64,000 bases of DNA from Chelativorans sp. ZYF759. GTDB taxonomy: Bacteria; Pseudomonadota; Alphaproteobacteria; Rhizobiales; Rhizobiaceae. The stretch covers positions 124,001 through 188,000 of the forward strand of contig NZ_WVVV01000001.1 in assembly GCF_012911015.1 (NCBI RefSeq). The letters run 5' to 3'. The notes below the pieces were generated by a model, which did no database searches, was not told the origin of the DNA, and worked only from the letters and a program-made list of their open reading frames with translations. The translations under genes and the position numbers were made by a program. Shown piece after piece: positions 31,778 through 39,861 of the stretch (position 1 is the stretch's first letter; every line of letters starts with the position of its first letter).

Positions 31778-33055
31778 TCACTCCACCGGCCTGATCAGCT
31801 TCGACTTGTACTCGCTGCGCGGCAGCGTGCCGTGTGGCACGAGCGTCACCTTCAGCCGCGCCACGAGCCGCTCGCGCAGGCGGGCCTCGATTCGTTCGGC
31901 AAGACCCGACGGCGCCTCGCCCTCCGGGCCGAGTTCCACGTCCACCGGCAGGGGCGGTTCCTGTTTGACGCCCGCGGCGGTCGGGCGGATCAGGATCACC
32001 CCGCTGATGGCAGGCGCAAACTCGTTGACCACTTCGCGCACGGCGGTCGGAAAGACGTTGACGCCGCGCACGATCAGCATGTCGTCGGTGCGGCCGATGC
32101 AGCGCATGCGCAGGCTCGTGCGGCCGCAGGAGCACGGCGAGGACCACACCTCGACATGGTCGCGGCTGCGGAAGCGCAGGAGGGGCGCGGCCTCCTGGCG
32201 AAGATGGGTGTAGACGAGCTCGCCGCGAGCACCGTCCTCCATGGGGATAAGCTGACCGGTATCGGGATCGATCAGCTCGGGATGCACGAGACCCGCGCCG
32301 CCGAAATGCATGCCCGTCTGGTGCTCGCACTCGCCCCACAATGAGACCGCGATGTCGCCGATCCCCAGCGCCTCGGTCACCCGCGCGCCCCATGCCTCTT
32401 CGAGGCGCTTGCGCATTTTGGGTTCGCCGCCCCCCGGCTCGCCAGCCACGAGCACACGGCTGACACTGGACCGAGCGAGATCGAAGCCGCGTTGAAGGGC
32501 GGCCTCCGCCAGGTGAAGCGCGTAAGACGGGGTGACGACGACGGCATCGGGCCGCAAGGTCTGGATGGCGAAAAGCAGCCGGTCGGTGTTACCCGTACCC
32601 ATCGGAATGTGACACAGGCCCAGACGATCGAAGGCACCCAGCGCCGCGCCAGCTGCGAAAGGTCCGGCATTGTAGCTGGTGATGATCTTCTCGCCTTTGG
32701 CAATGCCGGACGTGCCATAGCTGCGCGCTGAAATCGTAACCCAGTTGACGACGTCATTGGCGGTCAGGGGAATGAAGCTCGGGGTACCTGTCGTGCCACT
32801 GGTGGAATAGATGCGCGCGATTTCAGCAGGATCGCAGGCGAGATGCGCACCGATCGGGTTCTCTTGCGTCCGCGAGGCGCGCAATTCATCTTTTTCGGTG
32901 AGCGGCAGCTGGCCGATCTGCTCGAGGCCGCCCACGTCGTCCACCGTGGCAAAGCCTGCTTGGTTCAGCTTGTCGCGGTAGAAGGCGGAGTGCGCCAACA
33001 GCCTCGTGACCTGGGCGCGAAAGAGCGCATCATCGGGGATCGTGGCATCAGTCAT
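31778..33055 (-). CDS. PaaK-like acyl-CoA ligase (AMP-forming)
   Basis: 425 residues from the ATG at 33055, which overlaps the stop of the upstream lyase gene (ATGA). The adenylate-forming motifs are STSGTTGTPSFIP near residue 90, LRFRSRDHVEVW, then GRTDDMLIVRGVNVFPTAVREVV, the typical C-terminal segment of phenylacetate-CoA ligases; the catalytic lysine is probably in the final EYKSKL. A pair of Cys residues in CSCGRT resembles the zinc-like site of this family. It would activate a carboxylic acid with ATP and CoA. The neighbouring lyase-like enzyme and TRAP importer suggest the acid is taken up by DctPQM, activated here and then cleaved. The exact acid is unknown. Confidence 0.85.
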   Translation of the reverse strand: MTDATIPDDALFRAQVTRLLAHSAFYRDKLNQAGFATVDDVGGLEQIGQLPLTEKDELRASRTQENPIGAHLACDPAEIARIYSTSGTTGTPSFIPLTANDVVNWVTISARSYGTSGIAKGEKIITSYNAGPFAAGAALGAFDRLGLCHIPMGTGNTDRLLFAIQTLRPDAVVVTPSYALHLAEAALQRGFDLARSSVSRVLVAGEPGGGEPKMRKRLEEAWGARVTEALGIGDIAVSLWGECEHQTGMHFGGAGLVHPELIDPDTGQLIPMEDGARGELVYTHLRQEAAPLLRFRSRDHVEVWSSPCSCGRTSLRMRCIGRTDDMLIVRGVNVFPTAVREVVNEFAPAISGVILIRPTAAGVKQEPPLPVDVELGPEGEAPSGLAERIEARLRERLVARLKVTLVPHGTLPRSEYKSKLIRPVE

Positions 33056-33843
33056 GCCCGCTGCTCCTGCGGTGTATAGGTGATCGCATCTTCCGCGCTC
33101 GCGGCCATGAGAAAGCCGATGGGCGTCTCCTGCTCTTCGGCGAGATGCCCAAGCAGCCCGGCAGTGCGAGCCAGCAGGGGGATGGCCTTGATCATCCGCA
33201 CGGGAAAGCCGAGATCGAGCAGAACGGCCGCGATTGCGAGCGAGACGTTGAGCGTGAGCGGCTTGCCCCAAGCTTCCGTCACAGCTTCGCGAAGCGCTTC
33301 GGCGATGGCGCAATGCGCCCCGGCGGCGCCCTTTTCGCGCGCCAGCGCCAGGATGCGTTCCGCGCGCGGGTCGAGCGGCCGGTGCAGGGGATGGCCGAAG
33401 CCGGCAAGCTTGCCGCGATTGGCGCGGATTTCGTTCGCGACCCGACGCGAAGCTGCCTCCAGGTCGTTGCTGTCGGCCATGTTTTCCCTGACCTTGACCA
33501 GCAGGTAGCCGGCATCCTCGGCGGCACCGAGGATCACGCTGCCACAGCCCAGAATGCCTGCGGCAAGAGCCGCCTGCAGCGCGTCGGGCCCGGACGCCAG
33601 CGTCATGCGGGCGGCCTGGGCATTCGGCGTCAGCCCGTGCTCTGCGATCGAAATCAGCAGAAGGTCGATGAAATAGCGCTGCTGGTCGCTCGGCAGGACG
33701 CCGGTGACCGATAGGTAGAAGAAGTCGGTGAAGGTCTTCTGGCCCATGAGCTCCGTGCAAAGATCGTATCCCCGCACGGTGATCGTCTCGGCGTCCGCCG
33801 TGCACAAGCTCGTGGTGGCTGTCCCAGCCTTTCCGATCAGCAC
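33052..33843 (-). CDS. Citrate synthase-superfamily protein, citryl-CoA lyase-like
   Basis: A GTG at 33843 gives LIGKAGTATTSL as the N-terminus, with GGGAGGAG six bases upstream; this is better than the TTG at 33870, which has no ribosome site. The 263 residues match the short citryl-CoA lyase-like branch: VRGYDLCTELMG, ISIAEHGLTPNAQAARM, GFGHPLHRPLDPRAERIL and LNVSLAIAAVLLDLGFP. Compared with true citrate synthase, the first His (EHGLTP) and the GHP..DPR His remain. The PLHGGA His is replaced in GCGSVILG, and the usual Asp after NV is Ser, so a lyase or other retro-aldol on an acyl-CoA is more likely than synthesis. It is first in the operon with the CoA ligase and DctPQM. Confidence 0.82.
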   Translation of the reverse strand: MLIGKAGTATTSLCTADAETITVRGYDLCTELMGQKTFTDFFYLSVTGVLPSDQQRYFIDLLLISIAEHGLTPNAQAARMTLASGPDALQAALAAGILGCGSVILGAAEDAGYLLVKVRENMADSNDLEAASRRVANEIRANRGKLAGFGHPLHRPLDPRAERILALAREKGAAGAHCAIAEALREAVTEAWGKPLTLNVSLAIAAVLLDLGFPVRMIKAIPLLARTAGLLGHLAEEQETPIGFLMAASAEDAITYTPQEQRA

Positions 33844-33872
33844 TCCGGCTCCTCCCGTCGATTTGAACAATT

Positions 33873-33883
33873 TTGTCGAACAA
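33873..33883. promoter_or_regulatory. Inverted repeat TTGT-N3-ACAA, candidate GntR operator
   Basis: TTGTCGAACAA lies in an AT-rich divergent region, 30 bases upstream of the lyase gene start and 55 before the GntR gene. A further TTGTTGTCAA follows at 33899-33908. FadR-type GntR proteins usually bind short TTGT/ACAA palindromes, so this is a plausible operator for both genes. Confidence 0.45.
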
Positions 33884-33937
33884 TATTGCGCACGATTTTG
33901 TTGTCAATCCCGGATGCGCCGGTGTAGCTCTTTCTTC

Positions 33938-34630
33938 ATGGACGAAGGACGCGAAACTGACGGACCGGCAAAGGCGACCACTGCCGTCGAGCGCGTGGTG
34001 AAGGCGCTGCGCTCGGGCATGACGAACCGCCGCTTTGCCCCTGCCCAGCGCCTGGTGGAGGCGGACCTGACCGCCGAGCTTGGCGTCAGCCGCGGCACGC
34101 TGAGAGAAGCGTTCCGCCGGCTTGCGGCCGACGGTCTCATCGAGATCGTCCCCAATCGCGGCGCAATTGTCCGGCGTCTGTCGGCGAGCGATGTGCTGGA
34201 ACTTTTCGAGGTGCGGCGGCAGTTGGAGGGCTTGTCGGCCCGGCTTGCGGCCAGACGCGTCGCGACGCCGGCCGTGCGCGACCTGTTTGCGCGGGCAACC
34301 ATGCCCATCTGGTCGGACGCGCCGCGCCGTTTGATTCAAGACTATATGGACGAGAATTCCGCCTTCCACGAAGCGGTGTACGACGCATCTGGCAACCGCC
34401 AGCTCGCTCAGGTGAGCCGCCAGCTGCAATTGCCCGCCATCATGAACCAGCTAGACAACCTCCTCACGCCGGCGGCGCTGGAAGCATCTGTCGCCGAACA
34501 CCGGGCCATCGCGCGTGCCATTCTGGACGGAGAAGAAGACCTGGCCGAAACGAATATGCACAAGCACCTTGAGCGTGCGGCACAGCTGACCAGTGAAGCA
34601 TGCGGCAAGAATGGGCAACGGAGAATATAG
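33938..34630 (+). CDS. GntR-family (FadR/FCD) transcriptional regulator
   Basis: 230 residues from the ATG at 33938 (an ATG at 33914 would add eight residues). Winged helix near residues 18-85 (RLVEADLTAELGVSRGTLREAF, ADGLIEIVPNRGAIV), then an all-helical FCD ligand domain with the metal-ligand pattern ENSAFHEAVYDASGN and EHRAIARAIL. Divergent from the lyase-ligase-TRAP operon and presumably its ligand-responsive repressor. Confidence 0.92.
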   Translation: MDEGRETDGPAKATTAVERVVKALRSGMTNRRFAPAQRLVEADLTAELGVSRGTLREAFRRLAADGLIEIVPNRGAIVRRLSASDVLELFEVRRQLEGLSARLAARRVATPAVRDLFARATMPIWSDAPRRLIQDYMDENSAFHEAVYDASGNRQLAQVSRQLQLPAIMNQLDNLLTPAALEASVAEHRAIARAILDGEEDLAETNMHKHLERAAQLTSEACGKNGQRRI

Positions 34631-34786
34631 TTCGCCCGCCGCCCCGATCCTGACCACTTATATGCCTCTTCAGGGGCTCGCCGGACCTCTTGCTGTTCGA
34701 TCGGCGCGGAATGGAAAACGGGCGCCTCTTGGCCGTCGGCCCGACAGCTCCATCCGGTCTCGGATAAGCTGGAGATCGGCCTCGGT

Positions 34787-35767
34787 TCAGTTGCTGTCTC
34801 TTGCCGGGTAAGTGCGCGCTTCGATCGGCGTTGCCTGGATCTTCTCGAGTAGTCCCTTGAGCAGATAGCCCTCGGCGCGGTTGTGTCTGGATTTTGGATT
34901 CCAGACCACATGCACATCGATGGCCGGAGGATTGTCGATGGGTGGAAGCCGCCACAGCCGCCCCATCTCGACATCCTCCTGAACCACATGGATCGGCAAA
35001 GGGCCGATCCCCAACCCGGCGACGATCATGCGCCGGACTTCCTCGAGGTTGGGCGAGGTGCCTACCACCCTCTCGTCCAGCTGCGCCTGTGCGCGCATCA
35101 GGGTCACCGGCCGCAGCGCGTCTGTCAGCTGATCGGTGATGAAGCTGACCGAGGTTTGCCCGGCCAGGTCGGAAAGGCGCAGATCCCCACGTCCGAAAAA
35201 GGGATGGCTCGGGCCGCAGAAGAGACCGAAGAACTCGCGAAACAGGCGGCGGTACTGAAGTTTGGGACTGTGTTCCTTGACCAGGCAGATGGCGAAGGAG
35301 ACGCGCCCGGCCAGGACATCCTCGACCGCCAGGCGGCTAGCGCTGACCTCGAGCGACAATGTTGCCGCAGGGTGCCGAGCGTGAAACTCGCCCAACGTTG
35401 CGTCGAGAAGCGGGCACACAACATGACTGGCAATCGCGATGCGGACGTGCCCGCTGACCTCTTCCCGGACGTCGCGGATAAGGGTGCCGAGCCGCAATAT
35501 CGCGCCATTAATCTCGCGCGCCTCATTGTAGAGCAGGCGGCCGGCCTCGGTCAGTTCGAAACGGCCGGGTTTGCGGTCGATCAGTCGCTTGCCCAGCCGC
35601 TGCTCCAGCCGCTTGAGCGCGCTGGAGATGGTGGGCTGCTGCAGTCCCAGTTTCTGCGCCCCACGCGTTACCGAACCGGCTTCCACCACCACGGCGAAGG
35701 TACGCAGAAGATTCCAGTCGAGATCGCGGGCGAGCCGCTCGGCGGGAGGGAGTGGAGAGAGGTCCAT
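34787..35767 (-). CDS. LysR-family transcriptional regulator
   Basis: 326 residues if translation starts at 35767 (MDLSPLPPAERL); the ATG at 35776 would overlap a LysR-type box and is less likely. Helix-turn-helix at residues 20-78 (LLRTFAVVVEAGSVTRGAQKLGLQQPTISSALKRLEQRLG), then a periplasmic-binding-like effector domain (HVRIAIASHVV, ERVVGTSPNLEEVRRMIVAGLGIGPLP). Divergent from the Pot-type transporter and (poly)amine catabolic genes, 100 bases apart, so it is probably their activator. The co-inducer is unknown. Confidence 0.92.
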   Translation of the reverse strand: MDLSPLPPAERLARDLDWNLLRTFAVVVEAGSVTRGAQKLGLQQPTISSALKRLEQRLGKRLIDRKPGRFELTEAGRLLYNEAREINGAILRLGTLIRDVREEVSGHVRIAIASHVVCPLLDATLGEFHARHPAATLSLEVSASRLAVEDVLAGRVSFAICLVKEHSPKLQYRRLFREFFGLFCGPSHPFFGRGDLRLSDLAGQTSVSFITDQLTDALRPVTLMRAQAQLDERVVGTSPNLEEVRRMIVAGLGIGPLPIHVVQEDVEMGRLWRLPPIDNPPAIDVHVVWNPKSRHNRAEGYLLKGLLEKIQATPIEARTYPARDSN

Positions 35768-35771
35768 AGCT

Positions 35772-35792
35772 CTCATCTATAACGACTATGAG
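35772..35792. promoter_or_regulatory. LysR-type T-N11-A box
   Basis: CTCAT-N11-ATGAG is a perfect inverted repeat with the classic T-N11-A core, five bases upstream of the LysR gene start. A second symmetric element, TATTG-GCT-CAATA, lies at 35800-35812. Together they form a likely recognition and activation site pair for the LysR protein between the divergent genes. Confidence 0.65.
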
Positions 35793-35867
35793 CAGTATCT
35801 ATTGGCTCAATACCTGACCGTCTGTCAACGTAACGTCACCTGTGGAACGGCACGGGCGGGAAGGCGC

Positions 35868-36734
35868 ATGAGCATCGAAGCCCGCGAGGCACGACAACCC
35901 TGGATCCTCTTGTCGCCGGCACTGACGGCGGTCACGCTGCTGCTCTTCGTGCCGCTGATGTTCATCGTCGTCTACTCCTTCTGGCTGCGCAGCGCGGTCG
36001 GGGCCGACACGATGGGCTTCCATATCGACAACTGGCAGCGCGCGCTGACCGACCCCTTCTACCGCTACATCCTCTGGAACACGCTGAAGATCGCCGCCAT
36101 CACCACGGTGCTGTGCGCCTTGCTCGGCTATCCGGCCGCCTATTTCATCGCCCGCTCGCGCGGCAACAAGCTGGTGCTGCTGGTGCTTCTGATGCTGCCC
36201 TTCTGGATCAGCTACATCATCCGAACGATGAGCTGGATCAATATCCTCGGCACGTCCGGCGCCCTCAACTCGGCGCTCATGTCGCTGGGGATCACCTCCG
36301 AACCCATCCGCATGCTCTACAACGAATACACCGTCATCCTCGGACTGGTGCATTTCCTTCTGCCCTTCATGGTGCTGAACGTGTTCGTTAGCCTGGACGG
36401 CATCGACACCAATCTGGAAGACGCGGCGAACTCGTTGGGCGCCACCAAATGGCAGGCCTTCACGGAGGTGACGCTGCCGCTGTCGCTGCCAGGGCTGGCG
36501 GCGGGGGCACTCCTGTGCTTCGTCCTGGCGGCCGGCACCTACATCACGCCGCTGATCCTTGGCGGCCCGCGCGACGCCATGTTCGCCAATCTGGTCTATG
36601 AGGCGATCATCACGCAGCTGAACTGGCCGATGGGCTCTGCACTGTCGCTGCTGCTGCTGTTCGTGCTCGGGCTCCTGGTGCTCGTCTACAACCGCTATCT
36701 GGGCATGTCGCAACTCACCAAGGGGCTGGGCTGA
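35868..36734 (+). CDS. potB: Spermidine/putrescine-type ABC transporter permease (PotB-like)
   Basis: 288 residues from the ATG at 35868, with GGGAAGG seven bases upstream. Six membrane segments; the coupling loop EDAANSLGATKWQAFTEVTLPLSLPG carries the EAA motif. LPFWISYIIRTMSWINILG and NEYTVILGLVHFLLPFMVL are typical of PotB/PotH permeases. First gene of the operon potB-potC-potD-potA-aminotransferase-BKACE-amidohydrolase. The substrate is inferred as a polyamine or related amine from family and neighbours. Confidence 0.92.
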   Translation: MSIEAREARQPWILLSPALTAVTLLLFVPLMFIVVYSFWLRSAVGADTMGFHIDNWQRALTDPFYRYILWNTLKIAAITTVLCALLGYPAAYFIARSRGNKLVLLVLLMLPFWISYIIRTMSWINILGTSGALNSALMSLGITSEPIRMLYNEYTVILGLVHFLLPFMVLNVFVSLDGIDTNLEDAANSLGATKWQAFTEVTLPLSLPGLAAGALLCFVLAAGTYITPLILGGPRDAMFANLVYEAIITQLNWPMGSALSLLLLFVLGLLVLVYNRYLGMSQLTKGLG

Positions 36735-37519
36735 TGGGCTGGCAGCTGATCCGCCTCTACGCGATCCTCGTCTACGGCTTCATGTTCCTGCCGGTGGCGG
36801 TGGTGGTGCTTCTTTCCTTCAACGATAGCCAGTTCGGCGCTTTTCCGATGACCGGTTTTTCGCTGCGCTGGTTCGAGGCGCTGTGGAACAACGACGCCAT
36901 CATGAGAGCCTTCCGAACGTCGATCATGCTGGGGCTGCTGACGGCAGTCATCTCGACGACGCTCGGGGTGCTGGCGAGCCTGGCGTTGGTGCGTTATTCG
37001 ATCCCGGGGCGAAACCTCATCACGACCATGCTGATCGCACCGATCCTGGTGCCGGAAGTGGTGCTGGCGGTCGCGCTGCTCTTGTTCCTGAACTTTCTCG
37101 GCATCGGCAAGAGCTTCACCCTGCTGCTCTTTGGCCATGTGATCTTCACCCTCCCCTTCGTGATCCTCGTCGTGCAGGCGCGGCTCGTGGGCATCAGGCG
37201 CGATGTGGAGGAGGCGGCACTCTCGCTGGGCGCCTCGCCGCGGCAGACCTTTTTCTCGATCACGCTGCCGCTGCTGATGCCGGCGGTGGCGGCCGGTGCG
37301 CTGTTCGCTTTCACCATCTCGTTTGACGACATCACCGGCACACTCTTCTGGAAGCCGGGCGGCGTCGAGACCGTACCCACTCAGATTTTCGCAATGCTCC
37401 GGCATTCCATCAGCCCGGAGATCAACGCGCTCGGCACGGTGATGATCGTGCTGACGGTCGGACTGCCGCTTCTCGGGGCGGCGCTGGCCCGGCGCATGGC
37501 CATGAAGCGCGGCGGCTGA
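36734..37519 (+). CDS. potC: Spermidine/putrescine-type ABC transporter permease (PotC-like)
   Basis: 261 residues, starting at the last base of the potB stop. Six membrane segments, with FDDITGTLFW late in the protein and the coupling loop RRDVEEAALSLGASPRQTFFSITLPLLMPA. The segments SFNDSQFGAFPMTGFSLRWFEAL and PEVVLAVALLLFLN fit PotC/PotI. Pairs with PotB to form the membrane channel. Confidence 0.92.
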   Translation: MGWQLIRLYAILVYGFMFLPVAVVVLLSFNDSQFGAFPMTGFSLRWFEALWNNDAIMRAFRTSIMLGLLTAVISTTLGVLASLALVRYSIPGRNLITTMLIAPILVPEVVLAVALLLFLNFLGIGKSFTLLLFGHVIFTLPFVILVVQARLVGIRRDVEEAALSLGASPRQTFFSITLPLLMPAVAAGALFAFTISFDDITGTLFWKPGGVETVPTQIFAMLRHSISPEINALGTVMIVLTVGLPLLGAALARRMAMKRGG

Positions 37520-37556
37520 GAACCGCGCCAAGACACCTTCAGAAGGAGACGGAGAA

Positions 37557-38699
37557 ATGGACAATACGAAACGCTACGAAAGACTGCGGGAACGCTATCG
37601 CAACGGCGATCTCGACCGACGTACATTCCTCGGGCTGATCGGCGCGGCCGGTGCCGCCTTTGGCCTGCACACACCCTTTGCCGGCATGGCCCGTGCGCAG
37701 GGCGTGAGCCAGGTACGCTTCGACGGCTGGGGTGGCGTCGTTTCGGAAGCCTTCCGCCAGCATGCATTCGATCCCTATACCGAAGCCACCGGCATCACCG
37801 TGGTCGATGGTACCTTTGCCGGTGCCGACGAATATCTCGCCCAGGTGCGCGCCAGCCAGGAGGGCGAATACAATATCGCGCATCTGTCGGGCGTCTTCGA
37901 CTATGCGCGCTATGTCGGCTTCGATCTAGACGTACCGCTCAACATCGACAACATCCCCAACATGCAATACGTCATGCCGAGGCTGATCGAGCCCTACAGG
38001 CTGGTCACCCCGGATCATCTGAGCGCGGTGCCCTATAATTACGGCACCACCGGCATTGCCTATAACCGCGCCCACATCTCCGACGAGGAAGCCCGCGAAA
38101 AGGGCGCCAGCCTGCTCATCGACGATGCCTATCAGGGAAAAATCGGCGGCTGGAGCGACTGGCGTACGCGTGTCTGGTACGGCGCGCTCCAGACAGGCCA
38201 GGATCCCAACAACATCGAGGACATGGAAGCCGTCTGGGACGCCATCCGTACCCACCGTGACCTCGCGCTCAAATATTGGGCATCGGGCGCGGAACTGATG
38301 AGCCTCCTGGCCGAGGAAGAGATCGTGGTCACCGAAGCCTGGTCGGGCCGCGTCTACGCGTTGCAGGAGCAGGGTCATGACATCGGCTACATCGATCCGC
38401 CCAACGGCTTCGGCTGGCAGGAATGCCTGTTTGTCATCAAGGGAAGCCCGGTCGAGGCGTGCGAGGAACTGCTCGACTTCATGCTGGCGCCCGAAACCTC
38501 CATCGCCGTCGCCGAGGGGCAGAACTACCCGCCCGCACTCGACCCGCAAAAGGTCGATCTGGGCGACAAGATCCCCACGCTTCCCGCTTTCGATCCGTCA
38601 GGAACGCTGTCGGGACTGACCTTTGCCAATCCCGAATACTGGAACGGCAACGAGGCGGAATGGTCCGAGATGTTCGGTCGCGTGCAGCGCGGGTTCTGA
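37557..38699 (+). CDS. potD: Polyamine-type ABC transporter substrate-binding protein, Tat-exported
   Basis: 380 residues; GAAGGAGACGGAGAA precedes the ATG at 37557. The N-terminus is hydrophilic for 20 residues, then has a twin-arginine motif (LDRRTFLGLIGAAGAAFG), so export is by Tat. The mature part is a PotD/PotF-like extracellular solute-binding protein (FDPYTEATGITVV, YNYGTTGIAYNRAHI, IDPPNGFGWQECLFVIKGSP). A WSDWRT segment and several aromatic and acidic residues could form an amine pocket, but the specificity cannot be read from sequence alone. Confidence 0.9.
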   Translation: MDNTKRYERLRERYRNGDLDRRTFLGLIGAAGAAFGLHTPFAGMARAQGVSQVRFDGWGGVVSEAFRQHAFDPYTEATGITVVDGTFAGADEYLAQVRASQEGEYNIAHLSGVFDYARYVGFDLDVPLNIDNIPNMQYVMPRLIEPYRLVTPDHLSAVPYNYGTTGIAYNRAHISDEEAREKGASLLIDDAYQGKIGGWSDWRTRVWYGALQTGQDPNNIEDMEAVWDAIRTHRDLALKYWASGAELMSLLAEEEIVVTEAWSGRVYALQEQGHDIGYIDPPNGFGWQECLFVIKGSPVEACEELLDFMLAPETSIAVAEGQNYPPALDPQKVDLGDKIPTLPAFDPSGTLSGLTFANPEYWNGNEAEWSEMFGRVQRGF

Positions 38700-38772
38700 A
38701 TCGGCTCGGGGTCGCGCCGCCGCCTGGCGGCGCGGCTTTCTCACCAGCACTCAACCCAAGCGAGCCCCGCCG

Positions 38773-39861
38773 ATGAGCGCCGTCACCCTGACTGATATCG
38801 TCAAACGCTTCGGTAATTTCACCGCCGTGCACCGCATGTCGCTGGACATTCCCGACGGCAGCTTTGTCACCCTGCTCGGCCCTTCTGGCTGCGGCAAGAC
38901 GACGACGCTGCGCATGATCGCGGGCCTGCTCGACCCGACCGAGGGTGACATCTCGATCAAGGGACGGCGCATCAATGACGTCCCGATCTACAAGCGCAAT
39001 CTCGGTCTCGTGTTTCAGAACTATGCTCTGTTCCCGCACAAGACAGTGGCGGAGAACGTGGCCTTTGGCCTCAAATACCGGAAGGTGCCGCGCGAGGAGG
39101 CCCGCCGCCGCGTGGCCGAGGCGCTTGAACTGGTGCAGCTTCCCCATCTCGGAGAACGGTATCCGAGAGAGCTTTCGGGCGGCCAGCAACAGCGCGTGGC
39201 GCTGGCGCGCGCCATCGTCATCGAGCCCGACGTGCTGCTTCTCGACGAACCCCTTTCGGCGCTCGACGCCAATCTGCGCGAAAACATGCGGGTGGAACTC
39301 AAGAACATCCAGTCGCGCATCGGCGTGACCTCCGTCTTCGTGACCCATGATCAGTCGGAAGCGCTGGCGATGTCGGACACCATCGTGGTGATGTCGGAAG
39401 GCCGCGTCGAACAGATCGGGGCTCCGGAAGAGGTCTACAACACGCCCGCCAGCGAGTTCGTGGCTCAGTTCCTCGGCGCCTCCAACATCCTGCCTGCACA
39501 GGCGCTCGGCATCGAGGGCGGCGAGCTGGGGCTCGAACTGCCCGGATTTCCTCGTCTTGCGGTTCCGGCAAGCCGGGCTCCAGACGTGCAGAAGAGCGGC
39601 CCTGCGAAGCTCGTCATCCGCGCCGAAAAACTGGTCCTGGAGAGCCCGGATAGCGAGGCAAACGGTCGCTATTCGGTTCCGGCCATTGTCGAGACCGTCG
39701 ACTATCAGGGGCAGTCCGCACGCTACTTCCTGCGTGTCGGCGACCAGCAATTGCAGGCCATCAACATGATCGACCAAAGGCCATTTTCTCAAGGCGAGGC
39801 AGTCGCGCTGCGCTTTCGCGCCCGCGACTGCGCGGCGCTGCCCGTGGATCCTGCCCCATGA
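38773..39861 (+). CDS. potA: Polyamine-type ABC transporter ATP-binding protein (PotA-like)
   Basis: 362 residues from the ATG at 38773. Walker A GPSGCGKTT, Q-loop FQNYALFPHKT, signature LSGGQQQRVALARAI, Walker B VLLLDEPLSALD and H-loop THDQSEALAMSD are all intact. The C-terminal 110 residues are a TOBE regulatory domain. It lies 73 bases after potD and overlaps the aminotransferase start (ATGA). Confidence 0.93.
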   Translation: MSAVTLTDIVKRFGNFTAVHRMSLDIPDGSFVTLLGPSGCGKTTTLRMIAGLLDPTEGDISIKGRRINDVPIYKRNLGLVFQNYALFPHKTVAENVAFGLKYRKVPREEARRRVAEALELVQLPHLGERYPRELSGGQQQRVALARAIVIEPDVLLLDEPLSALDANLRENMRVELKNIQSRIGVTSVFVTHDQSEALAMSDTIVVMSEGRVEQIGAPEEVYNTPASEFVAQFLGASNILPAQALGIEGGELGLELPGFPRLAVPASRAPDVQKSGPAKLVIRAEKLVLESPDSEANGRYSVPAIVETVDYQGQSARYFLRVGDQQLQAINMIDQRPFSQGEAVALRFRARDCAALPVDPAP

